DNA of 44,838 nucleotides from Rhizobium sp. J15 (GCF_002531825.1 NZ_NWSX01000050.1:1-44838), one strand, 5' to 3'; counted from the stretch's first letter, positions 8,737 to 17,460 are shown. Numbers and translations are program-made. The notes: a model not told the origin generated them from the letters alone.

Positions 8737-9621
8737 TCAAGATGACTGTTTGCCGAAGCGGAAGGGCGGCAGCCCCTCCGCCTCCACGTCAAAGGCGATG
8801 ACCGTGCCTGCCTCGAAACGGCCGGTCCGGTCGGTCGACAGGCTCGTGACGTAGAGGGTGCCGAGATCAGGCCCTCCGAAACACGGCATTGTCGGTGCTG
8901 CGACCGGCAGAATGTAGATTTCGACGATCTCGCCTTCGGGAGATATTCTGTTGAGACGGCCGGCGGAGACGCCGGCGCTCCAGTAGAAGCCGTCGCGATC
9001 GGTCGTCGCGCCGTCCGGCCGCCCTTGTTCCTCGGTAAAGCTGCGAAGGCGGCGTCCTTCGCCGAGTTCTCCCGTCCCGGGATCGAAATCGAAGGCCTGC
9101 AGGAAACATTGCCGGCTGTCGGAGTGATACATGCGCCGGCCATCCGGCGACCAGGCAAGGCCGTTCGAGCTCGTCAGTCCCGTTGCGACGGTCCGCATGC
9201 TGCCATCGGCGCCGACACGGAAGAGCGCCGCATCGTTTACCTGCGGCTTGGCCTCGCTGATCGAGCCGACCCACAAATGCCCGTCCGGACCGACTTTGCC
9301 GTCGTTCAAGCGGCCGACCATCTCGCGCCCGGTTGGATCGCAGAGAAATTCGAGATGGCGCGAAACGGGATCGAAGAGATGGACGCCGGTCTGGAGGCCG
9401 ACGACGATCCTGTGATCGCGGCAAAGCCCGAGGCAGCCGACCGCCGCCGGCATGTCGAAGCGGTCGGCCTTGCCATCCGGCGAGATCCGGACGATCGCCG
9501 GCGCCAGGATATCGACGAGCCAGAGCGCGCCGGTTTCGTCGTCCCATACCGGCGATTCACCGACCGTCAGCGGCTGCTGCAGCACCGGACAGATCTTCGG
9601 CTCGATGATGCGGGGCGCCAT
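8737..9621 (-). CDS. SMP-30/gluconolactonase-family sugar lactonase
   Basis: A protein of about 294 residues with the six-bladed beta-propeller pattern of the SMP-30/gluconolactonase/LRE family. The metal-binding residues can be picked out from the start at ATG 9621: E22 (GESPVW), N106 (RLNDGK), N153 (SSNGLAWSPDG) and D203 (RPDGATTD). Such enzymes use Ca2+ or Zn2+ to hydrolyse aldono- or aldaro-lactones. The start ATG shares bases with the stop of the upstream uronate-dehydrogenase-like gene (TGATG), which implies coupled translation and a sequential reaction: the dehydrogenase would make a lactone and this enzyme would open it. The exact lactone is inferred. Confidence 0.8.
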   Translation of the reverse strand: MAPRIIEPKICPVLQQPLTVGESPVWDDETGALWLVDILAPAIVRISPDGKADRFDMPAAVGCLGLCRDHRIVVGLQTGVHLFDPVSRHLEFLCDPTGREMVGRLNDGKVGPDGHLWVGSISEAKPQVNDAALFRVGADGSMRTVATGLTSSNGLAWSPDGRRMYHSDSRQCFLQAFDFDPGTGELGEGRRLRSFTEEQGRPDGATTDRDGFYWSAGVSAGRLNRISPEGEIVEIYILPVAAPTMPCFGGPDLGTLYVTSLSTDRTGRFEAGTVIAFDVEAEGLPPFRFGKQSS

Positions 9622-10451
9622 CACGAGACCTTCTCCAGATCTTTGGCGAGCCCCTCGGCATCGCGCATGCGGATCTCGCCGTCGTGATTGAATTCGCAGA
9701 AACCGCCGCCCTGGAAGGCGCGGGCGATCCGTCCTTCCGCGCCGTCCTCGATGCGGGCGTGATCACGCGGCCGGTCCTGCGGCTGGTAGCCGAGCCGCCT
9801 CGCCAGATCGTTGTCCCACCATTTTTCGTCGGTATCGGACACGCCGTAGACCACCGTCGCGGCGATCGACGGGTGGGTGAGCCCGATCCGCACCAACTGC
9901 GCGAGATCCCGGGCGCTGATCCAGATCGCGATCGAGCGTTCGCTGTTGGGATAGGTGCCGGCATTGCCGATGCGGATGGAAAGCGAGCGAATGCCTGAGG
10001 TGTCGTAGTAAAGCCCGGCCACCAGCTCGCCCCAGCATTTGGACAGCCCGTAGGGACTGTCCGGCCGCATCGGGTCGAGCGGCGATACGACTTCGCCACG
10101 CGGATAAAAGCCGGTCGCATGGTTGCTCGAGGCGTAGACCATCCGCCCGACCTTGTTGATCCGGGCGGCCTCGTAGAGATTGTAGGTCCCGAGCACATTG
10201 GCCTGCAAAATGGCGTTCATGTCGACGCCGCTAGCGATGCCGGCAAGATGAACGACGCCGTCGACCTCTCTGAGGGCCGCCGTCGCTTCGTCGAGCTTCG
10301 AAAGATCGGCGCGCACGAAATCTTCGTTTTCGGCCATGTCGGCGGGCTGATGAATGTCGATCAGGCGCAACTGCTCTGCATGCTGGCGAAGGAGCGGGCG
10401 AAGCAGCGTCCCGACGCGTCCGGCGGCACCCGTCACAGCAACCCGTCTCAT
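9621..10451 (-). CDS. NAD-dependent uronate dehydrogenase-like epimerase/dehydratase-family protein
   Basis: About 276 residues of the extended short-chain dehydrogenase fold. Numbered from ATG 10451, the nucleotide motif is TGAAGRVG (7-14) and the catalytic pair is Y134 and K138 (SPYGLSKCWGE), with a serine in YASSNHATGFYP (about 106-117). These segments, together with KWWDN and the late FQGGG motif, closely match the uronate dehydrogenases (Udh) of Agrobacterium and Pseudomonas as I remember them. Those oxidise galacturonate or glucuronate with NAD+ to aldaro-1,5-lactones. GGAG lies eight bases before ATG 10451; an upstream ATG adds six residues. A related sugar epimerase remains possible, but the lactonase directly downstream supports a lactone-forming dehydrogenase. 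Confidence 0.75.
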   Translation of the reverse strand: MRRVAVTGAAGRVGTLLRPLLRQHAEQLRLIDIHQPADMAENEDFVRADLSKLDEATAALREVDGVVHLAGIASGVDMNAILQANVLGTYNLYEAARINKVGRMVYASSNHATGFYPRGEVVSPLDPMRPDSPYGLSKCWGELVAGLYYDTSGIRSLSIRIGNAGTYPNSERSIAIWISARDLAQLVRIGLTHPSIAATVVYGVSDTDEKWWDNDLARRLGYQPQDRPRDHARIEDGAEGRIARAFQGGGFCEFNHDGEIRMRDAEGLAKDLEKVS

Positions 10452-10472
10452 CGTTCTTTCTCCCGTCATCGC

Positions 10473-11186
10473 TCAAACCCCCTGGAACATGCGGGCGCGC
10501 GCATTCAGTATGTGTCTCTTCATCGCATCGTGCGCTTCGGTTTCCCGGTGCGCGAAGATCGCCTCCACGATCACCGCGTGCTCGTCCTGGACGCTGCGGA
10601 TCTGCTCCGGCGTGCGCTTCAGGCTGAGGCTTCGCGTCACCGAATGGCCGATGGCGAAATGCGGCCGGAACCATTCGCGCACGGTGATGTGATATTGATT
10701 GCCGGTCGCCATCGCGATCGCGTCATGCAGGGCCTGGTCTTCCTCGGCCCCGAGCTCGCCGTTCTTCAGACATTGCTCGATCGCAACCAGTGCCGCCGTG
10801 ATCCGCTCCTTGTCGGCCGGCTGCCAGTTGCGTGCGGCAAGCTCCGCGGCCTCGGCCTCGAGCCCGGCGCGGAATTCGAAGAAACGCTGCACGTCGGCAA
10901 GCGAGCCGACCGGAACCATCTTCAGCATCGACGAATCCGGCCGTTGCCGGACATAGGAGCCGGACCCCTTGCGCGAGACGACCAAGCCGTCGGTTCTGAG
11001 CCGCTCCAGGGCCTCGCGCACGACGGGCCTCGACGCGCCGAAATCGGTGGCGAGCTTCGTTTCCGATGGAAGTCGCTCGTTTACGGGAAACTTGCCGTCC
11101 GCGATCATCCCTACGATCTTCTCGTAGATGATGTCGCTGAAGCGCGTTGCGCCTCTGTTGGGAACGGCATCGACTGCGAATGTCAT
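10473..11186 (-). CDS. GntR-family (FadR/FCD) transcriptional regulator
   Basis: About 237 residues. An N-terminal winged helix contains the GntR recognition pattern (LPSETKLATDFGASRPVVRE, then ALERLRTDGLV and RKGSGSYV). It is followed by an all-helical FCD ligand-binding domain with the metal-coordinating Asp/His-rich elements (DQALHDAIAMATGN and DEHAVIVEAI). FCD regulators usually respond to sugar acids or other carboxylates. The gene is first in the leftward operon and faces the second transporter operon across 366 bases, so it probably controls both directions, most likely as a repressor released by a pathway acid. I chose ATG 11186 because AAAGGA precedes it; GTG 11210 is also in frame. 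Confidence 0.85.
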   Translation of the reverse strand: MTFAVDAVPNRGATRFSDIIYEKIVGMIADGKFPVNERLPSETKLATDFGASRPVVREALERLRTDGLVVSRKGSGSYVRQRPDSSMLKMVPVGSLADVQRFFEFRAGLEAEAAELAARNWQPADKERITAALVAIEQCLKNGELGAEEDQALHDAIAMATGNQYHITVREWFRPHFAIGHSVTRSLSLKRTPEQIRSVQDEHAVIVEAIFAHRETEAHDAMKRHILNARARMFQGV

Positions 11187-11322
11187 TATCGTCCTTTTCT
11201 CTCCCGCCACGCGGCAAATTCAGCCGTCGCCTTTCCGGCTGGCGAGCAGAAGCCGAATATGCCTGCCCGATCATGCGAGATGGCGCCGCGCCGCCGCGGC
11301 CACGGTGTGGCTGCTGGACAGC

Positions 11323-11333
11323 ATCTGACAGAT
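11323..11333. promoter_or_regulatory. perfect palindrome in the divergent control region
   Basis: ATCTGACAGAT is a perfect 11-bp palindrome lying 137 bases upstream of the gntR start. The half-site ATCTG recurs in the two direct repeats on the other side of the intergenic region (11410-11441). The shared half-site suggests that all three are contact points for one regulator, plausibly the adjacent GntR protein. This is inference. Confidence 0.35.
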
Positions 11334-11409
11334 CAGCCGTTTTTTCTCCCCCAAGGCTATCTTCCCAACGGCTTGGGCGCCCCGTTTGATGCTGCATCGC
11401 TATCGAATC

Positions 11410-11457
11410 TGTAATTATCTGTCAACTCTTGTAATCATCTGGGAACGTGTCTATGGT
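11410..11457 (+). promoter_or_regulatory. candidate promoter with tandem operator for the rightward transporter operon
   Basis: Two 12-bp direct repeats, TGTAATTATCTG (11410-11421) and TGTAATCATCTG (11430-11441), differ by one base and repeat at exactly 20 bp, about two turns of the helix. The second overlaps a candidate -35 TTGTAA (11429-11434) that is 17 bp from a -10-like TATGGT (11452-11457). A protein bound here would block the polymerase. The GntR regulator encoded next door is the natural candidate. Confidence 0.45.
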
Positions 11458-11485
11458 TTCCTCCCAGCGCCGAGGAGGGCGCAAA

Positions 11486-11508
11486 ACGGCAGGTCGGGAG
11501 CCTGCCGT
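11486..11508 (+). promoter_or_regulatory. leader hairpin before the large binding-protein gene
   Basis: ACGGCAGG and CCTGCCGT form a perfect 8-bp stem with a 7-base loop in the predicted 5' untranslated leader, ending 44 bases before the ATG at 11553. No run of T follows, so it is more likely an mRNA-stability or regulatory stem than a terminator. Confidence 0.35.
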
Positions 11509-11552
11509 GGCAAGCGGGACAAGCCTGTTCCGGCATAAAAGGGGAGGAATCG

Positions 11553-13490
11553 ATGCCCAATGAAATTCTGTCTCGCGGTGTCACCCGCCGCGCCGTTCTC
11601 GGCGGCATGGCCGGTGCTGCGGCGCTGTCCATCGCCGGCCGCGCCTTTGCGGCGGGCGGCGAAGCGCCGGCTCTTGCGCAACTCGTCAAGGACGGCAAGT
11701 TGCCGCCGCTTGCCGAGCGCCTGCCGAAGAAGCCGATGGTGGTGACGCCGTTCGAGAAGGTCGGCACTTATGGCGGTACGCTGCGCCGCGGCTTGCGTGG
11801 TTCATCCGACCATAACGGCATTCTGCGCATGGTCGGCAACCAGAGCCTCGTGCGCTGGAATCTGGAATTTACCGCCGTGCAGCCGAACCTCGCCGAGCGC
11901 TGGGAGGTCAGCGACGACGCGACGCAGTTCACCTTCCATCTGATCGAAGGCGTGCGCTGGTCCGACGGCCATCCCTTCACGGCAGACGACGTGGTTTTCG
12001 CGATCGAGGACTGCGTCAAGAACACCGAGCTTTACAGCGCCACACCGGCACAGCTTTCCGTCGCCGGCAAGGCGGTCAATGTCGAGAAGATCGACGACTA
12101 CACGGTGAAATTCACCTTTGCCGCGGCCAACGCGCTCTATCTGGAAAACCTCGCCACGCCGCTCGGCCAGCATCCGACGCTCTTCCCCAAGCATTACTGC
12201 AGCCAGTTCCTGCCGAAATATAACCCGAACATCGAGGCCGATGCCAAGAAGGCGGGCGTCACCAGCTGGACGGAACTCTTCCGCAGCCGCTGCGGCGATA
12301 TCGAGATCCCGACCAGATGGGGCAATGTCGACAAGCCGACGCTCGATCCCTGGGTCGTCAAGGAGCCCTATGTCGGGGGCGCGACGCGCGTCGTCATGGC
12401 CCGCAACCCCTATTTCTGGCAGGTCGATACATCGGGCAATCAGCTTCCCTACATCGATGAGGTCAACTTCGGCATTTCGCAGGATGTGGAATCGCTGATG
12501 CTGAACGTCATCTCCGGGAAGATCGACATTCAGGAACGCCATATCAGCGTGCTCGCCAACAAGCCGACGCTCTCCCAGAACATGCAGAAGGGCGATTATC
12601 GCCTGCTGACGCTCGTTCCCTCCGCCTCGCAGCAGTGCCAGATCTATTTCAACATCACCCACAAAGATCCTGCCATGCGCAAGATGTTTGCGGATAAGGC
12701 GTTCCGGCAGGCGTTGTCGATCGGCATCAATCGCCAGGAACTGATCGATATCGTCTATTTCGGCCAGAGCGAGCCTTACCAGGCCGGGCCGCGTCCGACT
12801 CATCCCTGGTACAATGAGAAATATGCGCGCCAGTTCACCGAATATGATCCCGACAAGGCGGGCGCCATGCTTGACGAGGCCGGCTACAAGAAGGGCGGCG
12901 ACGGCATGCGCGTTCGGCCGGACGGGCAGAAGGTGTTCTTCTCGGTAGACGTCATCCCGACGCTCTATCCCGACCTCGTCGACGCGCTCGAACTGGTCAA
13001 GGCGCATTGGGCCCAAATCGGCGTCGACATGAAGGTCAACACGATCGAGCGGGCGCTCTATTATACCCGCGGCGACGACAATGCGCATGATGCGGCGGTC
13101 TGGCCGGGGCCGGGCGGTCTCGACCCGATGCTCGATCCGCGCGATTTCTTCGCCTTCCATCCGCAGGGATCGCGCTACGCCATTCCTTGGACGCTCTGGT
13201 ATACGTCCAACGGCGCGCGCGGCGAAGAGCCGCCGGAAAGCCAGAAGAAGCGCATGAAGCTGTTCGACGAGGCGCGGTCGACGGCCGATCTCGACAAGCG
13301 CGGCGCGATCATGAAGCAGATCTTCGATATCGCCGCGGAAGAATTCGAGACCGTCGGCCTTTGCCTCGCCGTCGGCGGCTTCGGCATCATCCGCAACAAT
13401 CTGCGCAATGTGCCCGAGAAGGAGCCGGACAGCTGGTCCTGGCCCAATCCCGGTCCCGCGTTGCCGCAGCAATTCACCTTCACGAGCTGA
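11553..13490 (+). CDS. large Tat-type periplasmic binding protein, family 5 (sugar-oligomer type)
   Basis: A 645-residue family-5 solute-binding protein, 100 residues longer than ordinary DppA. The signal region contains twin arginines (SRGVTRRAVLGG, R12-R13), a hydrophobic core and an AFA cleavage site near residue 34, suggesting export by the Tat route. The mature part shows the family pattern LAERWEVSDDATQFTFHL followed by WSDGHPFTADDVVFAIEDC. Long members of this family with a YGGTLRR start bind oligosaccharides or sugar acids in several bacteria. GGGGAGG precedes the start. It heads the rightward operon ending in two acid-sugar dehydratases, which supports a uronate-type ligand. Two GC hairpins follow the stop. 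Confidence 0.85.
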   Translation: MPNEILSRGVTRRAVLGGMAGAAALSIAGRAFAAGGEAPALAQLVKDGKLPPLAERLPKKPMVVTPFEKVGTYGGTLRRGLRGSSDHNGILRMVGNQSLVRWNLEFTAVQPNLAERWEVSDDATQFTFHLIEGVRWSDGHPFTADDVVFAIEDCVKNTELYSATPAQLSVAGKAVNVEKIDDYTVKFTFAAANALYLENLATPLGQHPTLFPKHYCSQFLPKYNPNIEADAKKAGVTSWTELFRSRCGDIEIPTRWGNVDKPTLDPWVVKEPYVGGATRVVMARNPYFWQVDTSGNQLPYIDEVNFGISQDVESLMLNVISGKIDIQERHISVLANKPTLSQNMQKGDYRLLTLVPSASQQCQIYFNITHKDPAMRKMFADKAFRQALSIGINRQELIDIVYFGQSEPYQAGPRPTHPWYNEKYARQFTEYDPDKAGAMLDEAGYKKGGDGMRVRPDGQKVFFSVDVIPTLYPDLVDALELVKAHWAQIGVDMKVNTIERALYYTRGDDNAHDAAVWPGPGGLDPMLDPRDFFAFHPQGSRYAIPWTLWYTSNGARGEEPPESQKKRMKLFDEARSTADLDKRGAIMKQIFDIAAEEFETVGLCLAVGGFGIIRNNLRNVPEKEPDSWSWPNPGPALPQQFTFTS

Positions 13491-13502
13491 TTTCGATCTT
13501 CG

Positions 13503-13528
13503 AGCGCCGTACCCTCGGGCACGGCGCT
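13503..13528 (+). terminator. GC hairpin after the binding-protein gene (partial terminator or mRNA stabiliser)
   Basis: AGCGCCGT and ACGGCGCT form a perfect 8-bp stem with a 10-base loop, 13 bases after the binding-protein stop, followed by a weak T-rich stretch. Such intercistronic hairpins commonly let binding protein be made in excess over the membrane subunits. Confidence 0.5.
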
Positions 13529-13540
13529 TTCATTCAGGTT

Positions 13541-13589
13541 CGCCCTCCGAAACCTTGCCGGCCCTCAAAGCCGAAGGGGTCGGAGGGCG
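13541..13589 (+). promoter_or_regulatory. second intercistronic inverted repeat
   Basis: CGCCCTCCGA (13541-13550) and TCGGAGGGCG (13580-13589) are perfect 10-bp complements separated by 29 bases. The structure ends 24 bases before the permease ATG at 13614 and could partly occlude its translation or protect upstream mRNA. Confidence 0.4.
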
Positions 13590-13613
13590 GCGTCCACGTC
13601 GGGAGACGCCTCA

Positions 13614-14600
13614 ATGCTGGTGTTCATCGCCAAACGCTTTTTATGGATGATTCCATCGCTTTTCGCCGTCAGCTTCCTGGCTTTCGTGCTGATCCAGCTG
13701 CCGCCGGGCGATTACGTCACGACCTATATCGCGACGCTTGCGGCATCCAACGAGATCGTCGACCAGAACACGGCCGCGCAGCTGCGCGAACGCTTCGGCC
13801 TCGATGATCCGATGCTCATCCAATATTTCAAATGGATGTGGGGCATCCTTTCGCGCGGCGATTTCGGCATTTCCTTCGAATGGCAGCAGCCGGTCTCGGA
13901 TCTGATCTGGGAGCGCATGGCGCTGACGCTGGTTCTGGCCCTTTCGACATTGATCGCCACCTGGGCGATCGCCCTGCCGATCGGCGTCTATTCCGCCGTG
14001 AAGAAATATTCGATCGGCGACTATTTCTTCACTGCCTTCACCTTCTTCGGCCTTTCCATCCCGTCCTTCCTGCTGGCGCTGGTGCTGATGTATGTGGCGG
14101 CGGTCGAATTCGGCCAGGATGTCGGCGGGCTGTTTTCACCGGAATATGAGACCGCGTCCTGGAGCATCGCCAAGATGTTCGATCTGCTGACCCATCTCTG
14201 GCTTCCCGTCATCATTCTCGCCGTTTCCTCGACGGCAAGCCTCATCCGCGTCATGCGCGCGAACATGCTGGACGAGCTGCCGAAACCCTATGTGGTCACG
14301 GCACGGGCGAAGGGCCTCTCCGAATTCCGGCTGCTGATGAAATATCCTCTGATGATCGCGCTCAACCCGTTCATCTCGACGATTGCCTGGCTGCTTCCCA
14401 ACCTGATTTCCGGCTCCGTCGTCGTCGCGATCGTCCTCAACCTGCCGACGGCGGCTCCCTTGCTGTTGCAGGCGCTGATGGCGCAGGACATGTATCTCGC
14501 CGGCGCCTTCGTGCTCCTGATCTGCGCGCTGACGCTGATCGGCTCCCTGATCAGCGACATTCTTCTGGCGCTGGTCGATCCCCGCATCCGCTTGGAATAG
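13614..14600 (+). CDS. Opp-type ABC transporter permease (first subunit)
   Basis: A 328-residue membrane protein with the OppB/DppB order. A first helix with SLFAVSFLAFVLIQLPPGDY is followed by a periplasmic domain with RFGLDDPMLIQYFKWM, then a bundle of five helices. The EAA loop that meets the ATPase is VVTARAKGLSEFRLLMKYPL, and the C-terminus is DPRIRLE. The periplasmic loop around residues 165-190 (QDVGGLFSPEYETAS) is longer than in dipeptide permeases, as seen in sugar-type members of the family. It is separated from the binding-protein gene by two hairpins and followed nine bases later by the partner permease. Confidence 0.85.
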   Translation: MLVFIAKRFLWMIPSLFAVSFLAFVLIQLPPGDYVTTYIATLAASNEIVDQNTAAQLRERFGLDDPMLIQYFKWMWGILSRGDFGISFEWQQPVSDLIWERMALTLVLALSTLIATWAIALPIGVYSAVKKYSIGDYFFTAFTFFGLSIPSFLLALVLMYVAAVEFGQDVGGLFSPEYETASWSIAKMFDLLTHLWLPVIILAVSSTASLIRVMRANMLDELPKPYVVTARAKGLSEFRLLMKYPLMIALNPFISTIAWLLPNLISGSVVVAIVLNLPTAAPLLLQALMAQDMYLAGAFVLLICALTLIGSLISDILLALVDPRIRLE

Positions 14601-14609
14601 GAGGCTGAT

Positions 14610-15731
14610 GTGGCCGACATTACCATTACAAATCTACAGCCGGACCGTGCCGCCGTCGCATCGCAATGGCAACTCATCTGGTGGGCTTTCCGCCGGCATC
14701 GCCTCGCCATGGTGGCGCTCGTCGTCACCGTGATGATGTATATCGTCGCGCTTGTTCCCGGCTTTTTCGCCATCAACGATCCGAACTTGCAGAATGCGCG
14801 GGCGACCTTCCACCCGCCGCAAAGAGTGCATCTGATCGATACGACGAACGGCTTCTCCTTCGGCCTGCATTATTATCCGATGAAGCTGACCCGCGATCCC
14901 GAAACGCTCGCCGCCATCTTCAAGGAAGATACGACGAAGCGGATCGACGTGCAGCTCTTCGGGCGCGGCTACGAATATTCCGTGTTCGGCCTGTTCAATA
15001 CGAACATCCATCTCCTCGCTTCGCCCGATAAGACCACGCCGCTGCTGCTCTTCGGAGCCGACAGGCTTGGGCGCGACGTCTTCAGCCGGACGGTGCAGGG
15101 TTCACAGGTCTCGCTGTCGATCGGCCTTGTCGGCGTGTTCTTCTCGCTGATGCTCGGCATCGTGCTCGGCGGCATTTCGGGCTATTACGGCGGCCGCATC
15201 GATTTCTTCATGCAGCGGCTGATCGATTTCGTGCTGTCGCTGCCGACGATCCCGATCTGGCTCGCCATGGCCGCGGCCCTGCCGCAGGACTGGCCGGCGA
15301 CGCTGCAATATATGATGATCACCATCATCCTGTCGCTGACCGGCTGGGCGCAGCTCGCCCGCGTCGTGCGCGGCCGCTTCCTGTCCCTGCGCACCGAGGA
15401 GTTCGTCGCCGCCGCAAGGCTCGACGGCGTTCGCGAAAGGCGCATCATCTTCCGCCACATGCTGCCGAGTTTCGCGAGCCACATCATCGCTTCGATCACG
15501 CTTGCGGTGCCGGCAATGATCCTTGCCGAAACCTCGCTCTCCTTCCTGGGGCTCGGATTGCAGCCGCCGACGATCTCCTGGGGCGTGCTTCTGCGCGAGG
15601 CCCAGAACATCCGCTCGATCGCCACCGCGCCCTGGCTTTTCATGCCGGGCTGTGCCGTCGTGGTCGCCGTCATGGCGCTCAACCTTCTCGGCGACGGCCT
15701 GCGCGATGCGGCCGACCCCTACAACAAATGA
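14610..15731 (+). CDS. Opp-type ABC transporter permease (second subunit, long periplasmic insert)
   Basis: A 373-residue OppC/DppC-type permease starting at GTG 14610, with TAGGAGG five bases before it. After the first helix (LAMVALVVTVMMYIVALVPG) there is an insert of about 90 residues before the family hallmark FGADRLGRDVFSRTVQGSQ. The insert is unusual and would lie in the periplasm, where it may help dock the oversized binding protein. Four or five further helices and an EAA loop (VAAARLDGVRERRIIFRHML) follow. The same long-insert form accompanies the 640-residue class of binding proteins in other alpha-proteobacterial sugar importers, as far as I recall. Confidence 0.85.
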   Translation: MADITITNLQPDRAAVASQWQLIWWAFRRHRLAMVALVVTVMMYIVALVPGFFAINDPNLQNARATFHPPQRVHLIDTTNGFSFGLHYYPMKLTRDPETLAAIFKEDTTKRIDVQLFGRGYEYSVFGLFNTNIHLLASPDKTTPLLLFGADRLGRDVFSRTVQGSQVSLSIGLVGVFFSLMLGIVLGGISGYYGGRIDFFMQRLIDFVLSLPTIPIWLAMAAALPQDWPATLQYMMITIILSLTGWAQLARVVRGRFLSLRTEEFVAAARLDGVRERRIIFRHMLPSFASHIIASITLAVPAMILAETSLSFLGLGLQPPTISWGVLLREAQNIRSIATAPWLFMPGCAVVVAVMALNLLGDGLRDAADPYNK

Positions 15732-15738
15732 GGCCGGC

Positions 15739-17460
15739 ATGACCGATATCATTCCCATTGCCGGCAGGCCGCTGCTCGAGGTGAAGAACCTCACGGTCGA
15801 ATTCCCTCTGCGCACCGGCGTCTTCCGCGCCGTTCGCGATCTCTCCTTCTCGATCGAGCCCGGCAAGACGCTTTGCGTGGTCGGTGAAAGCGGCTCCGGC
15901 AAATCGGTGACGGCGCGCTCGATCCTGCAGATCGTCGATGCGCCCGGGCGCATTGCCGGTGGATCGATCGTCCTGAACGATCAGAAGGGCGGCTCGACCG
16001 ATCTCACCAGCCTCAATCCGCGCGGGCGCCAGATCCGGGCGATCCGCGGCCGCGATATCGCGATGATCTTTCAGGAGCCGATGTCGTCGCTGTCGCCGAT
16101 CCACACGGTCGGCAACCAGATCGTCGAGGCGCTTCGCCTTCACACCCGAATGAGCAAGGCGGAGGCGCGTGCCGAGGCCATATCGCTGCTGAAGCAGGTG
16201 GAAATTCCCTCGCCGGAAAAGGCGCTGGACCGCTATGCCTTCCAATATTCCGGCGGCATGCGCCAACGCGCGATGATCGCCATGGCGCTCGCCTGCAAGC
16301 CGCAGCTCCTGATCGCCGACGAACCGACCACCGCCCTCGACGTCACCACCCAGGCCGAGATCCTCGACCTGATCGGCCGGCTGCAGAAGGCCAACGGCAT
16401 GGCCGTGCTGTTCATCACCCATGACATGGGCGTGGTGGCGCAGATCGCCGACGACGTGCTGGTCATGCACAATGGCGTGGCGAAGGAATACGGGCCGGTC
16501 GAGCAGATTTTCCACGCGCCGCAGGACGATTATACCCGCATGCTGATCGGCTCGGTCCTGAAGCTGGAGCAAAAGGCCGAGATCCGCCTGGCGCGCCCGC
16601 CGCTCGACAGGACGAAGGCGCCGATCCTCGAACTGCGCAACGTCTCGATGGATTTCGGCGAGGTGAAAGCGCTGAATGATGTCTCCATCTCGCTGCTGCC
16701 GGGCGAAACCCTCGGCATCGTCGGCGAGAGCGGGTCCGGCAAGACGACCATGGGCCGCTCGATCATGCGGCTGATCGATCCCTCCGCCGGCGAAATCCTC
16801 TATCGCAACGCCGGCGGCGACATCATCGATCTGGCGACGGCGAAAGGGCCCACGCTTGCCGCCGCGCGGCGCGAATTGCGCATGGTGTTTCAGGATCCTT
16901 TCGGCTCTCTCAATCCGCGCATGACCGTCTCGCAGATCATCGGCGAACCGCTGCTGGTCAACGGCATCGCCAAGGGACGGGCTCTGGACGAGCGCGTTTG
17001 CCACCTCATGGAGCAGGTCGGCCTCGATCCGAGGGCGCGCGAGCGCTATCCGCACGCCTTCTCCGGCGGCCAGCGCCAGCGCATCGGCATCGCCCGCGCC
17101 ATCACGCTCGATCCCCGCGTCATCGTTGCCGACGAGGCGACGTCGGCGCTCGACGTCTCGGTGCGCTCGCAGGTGCTCGACCTGTTGATGCGCCTGCAGG
17201 ATCAGCTTGGCCTCGCCTATATCTTCATCAGCCACGATATCGGCGTCATCCGCTACATGTGCGACCGCGTCGGCGTCATGTACAAGGGCCAGCTCGTCGA
17301 AATCGGCGATGCGGAGAAGGTCTGCAGTACGCCCGAGCACGCTTATACGCAGGCCCTCCTATCGGCGATCCCACGCCCCGATCCACGAGACCGGGATCAT
17401 TCCAGGCGTTTCCGCTACGTCGAACCGGAGAACCTGAAGAACGGGAGCTCTCAGAGATGA
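15739..17460 (+). CDS. double-headed Opp-type ABC ATPase (DppD-DppF fusion)
   Basis: About 573 residues carrying two complete ATP-binding domains. The first has Walker A GESGSGKS near residue 50, signature SGGMRQRAMIAMAL and Walker B LLIADEPTTALD. The second begins near residue 295, with Walker A GESGSGKTT, signature SGGQRQRIGIARAI and Walker B VIVADEATSALD, where alanine replaces the usual proline. A single chain thus supplies both nucleotide-binding sites, in contrast to the two separate ATPases of the leftward operon. The frame is open upstream, but ATG 15739 lies just after the permease stop. Its own TGA overlaps the ATG of the next gene (ATGA), tying transport to catabolism. Confidence 0.87.
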   Translation: MTDIIPIAGRPLLEVKNLTVEFPLRTGVFRAVRDLSFSIEPGKTLCVVGESGSGKSVTARSILQIVDAPGRIAGGSIVLNDQKGGSTDLTSLNPRGRQIRAIRGRDIAMIFQEPMSSLSPIHTVGNQIVEALRLHTRMSKAEARAEAISLLKQVEIPSPEKALDRYAFQYSGGMRQRAMIAMALACKPQLLIADEPTTALDVTTQAEILDLIGRLQKANGMAVLFITHDMGVVAQIADDVLVMHNGVAKEYGPVEQIFHAPQDDYTRMLIGSVLKLEQKAEIRLARPPLDRTKAPILELRNVSMDFGEVKALNDVSISLLPGETLGIVGESGSGKTTMGRSIMRLIDPSAGEILYRNAGGDIIDLATAKGPTLAAARRELRMVFQDPFGSLNPRMTVSQIIGEPLLVNGIAKGRALDERVCHLMEQVGLDPRARERYPHAFSGGQRQRIGIARAITLDPRVIVADEATSALDVSVRSQVLDLLMRLQDQLGLAYIFISHDIGVIRYMCDRVGVMYKGQLVEIGDAEKVCSTPEHAYTQALLSAIPRPDPRDRDHSRRFRYVEPENLKNGSSQR

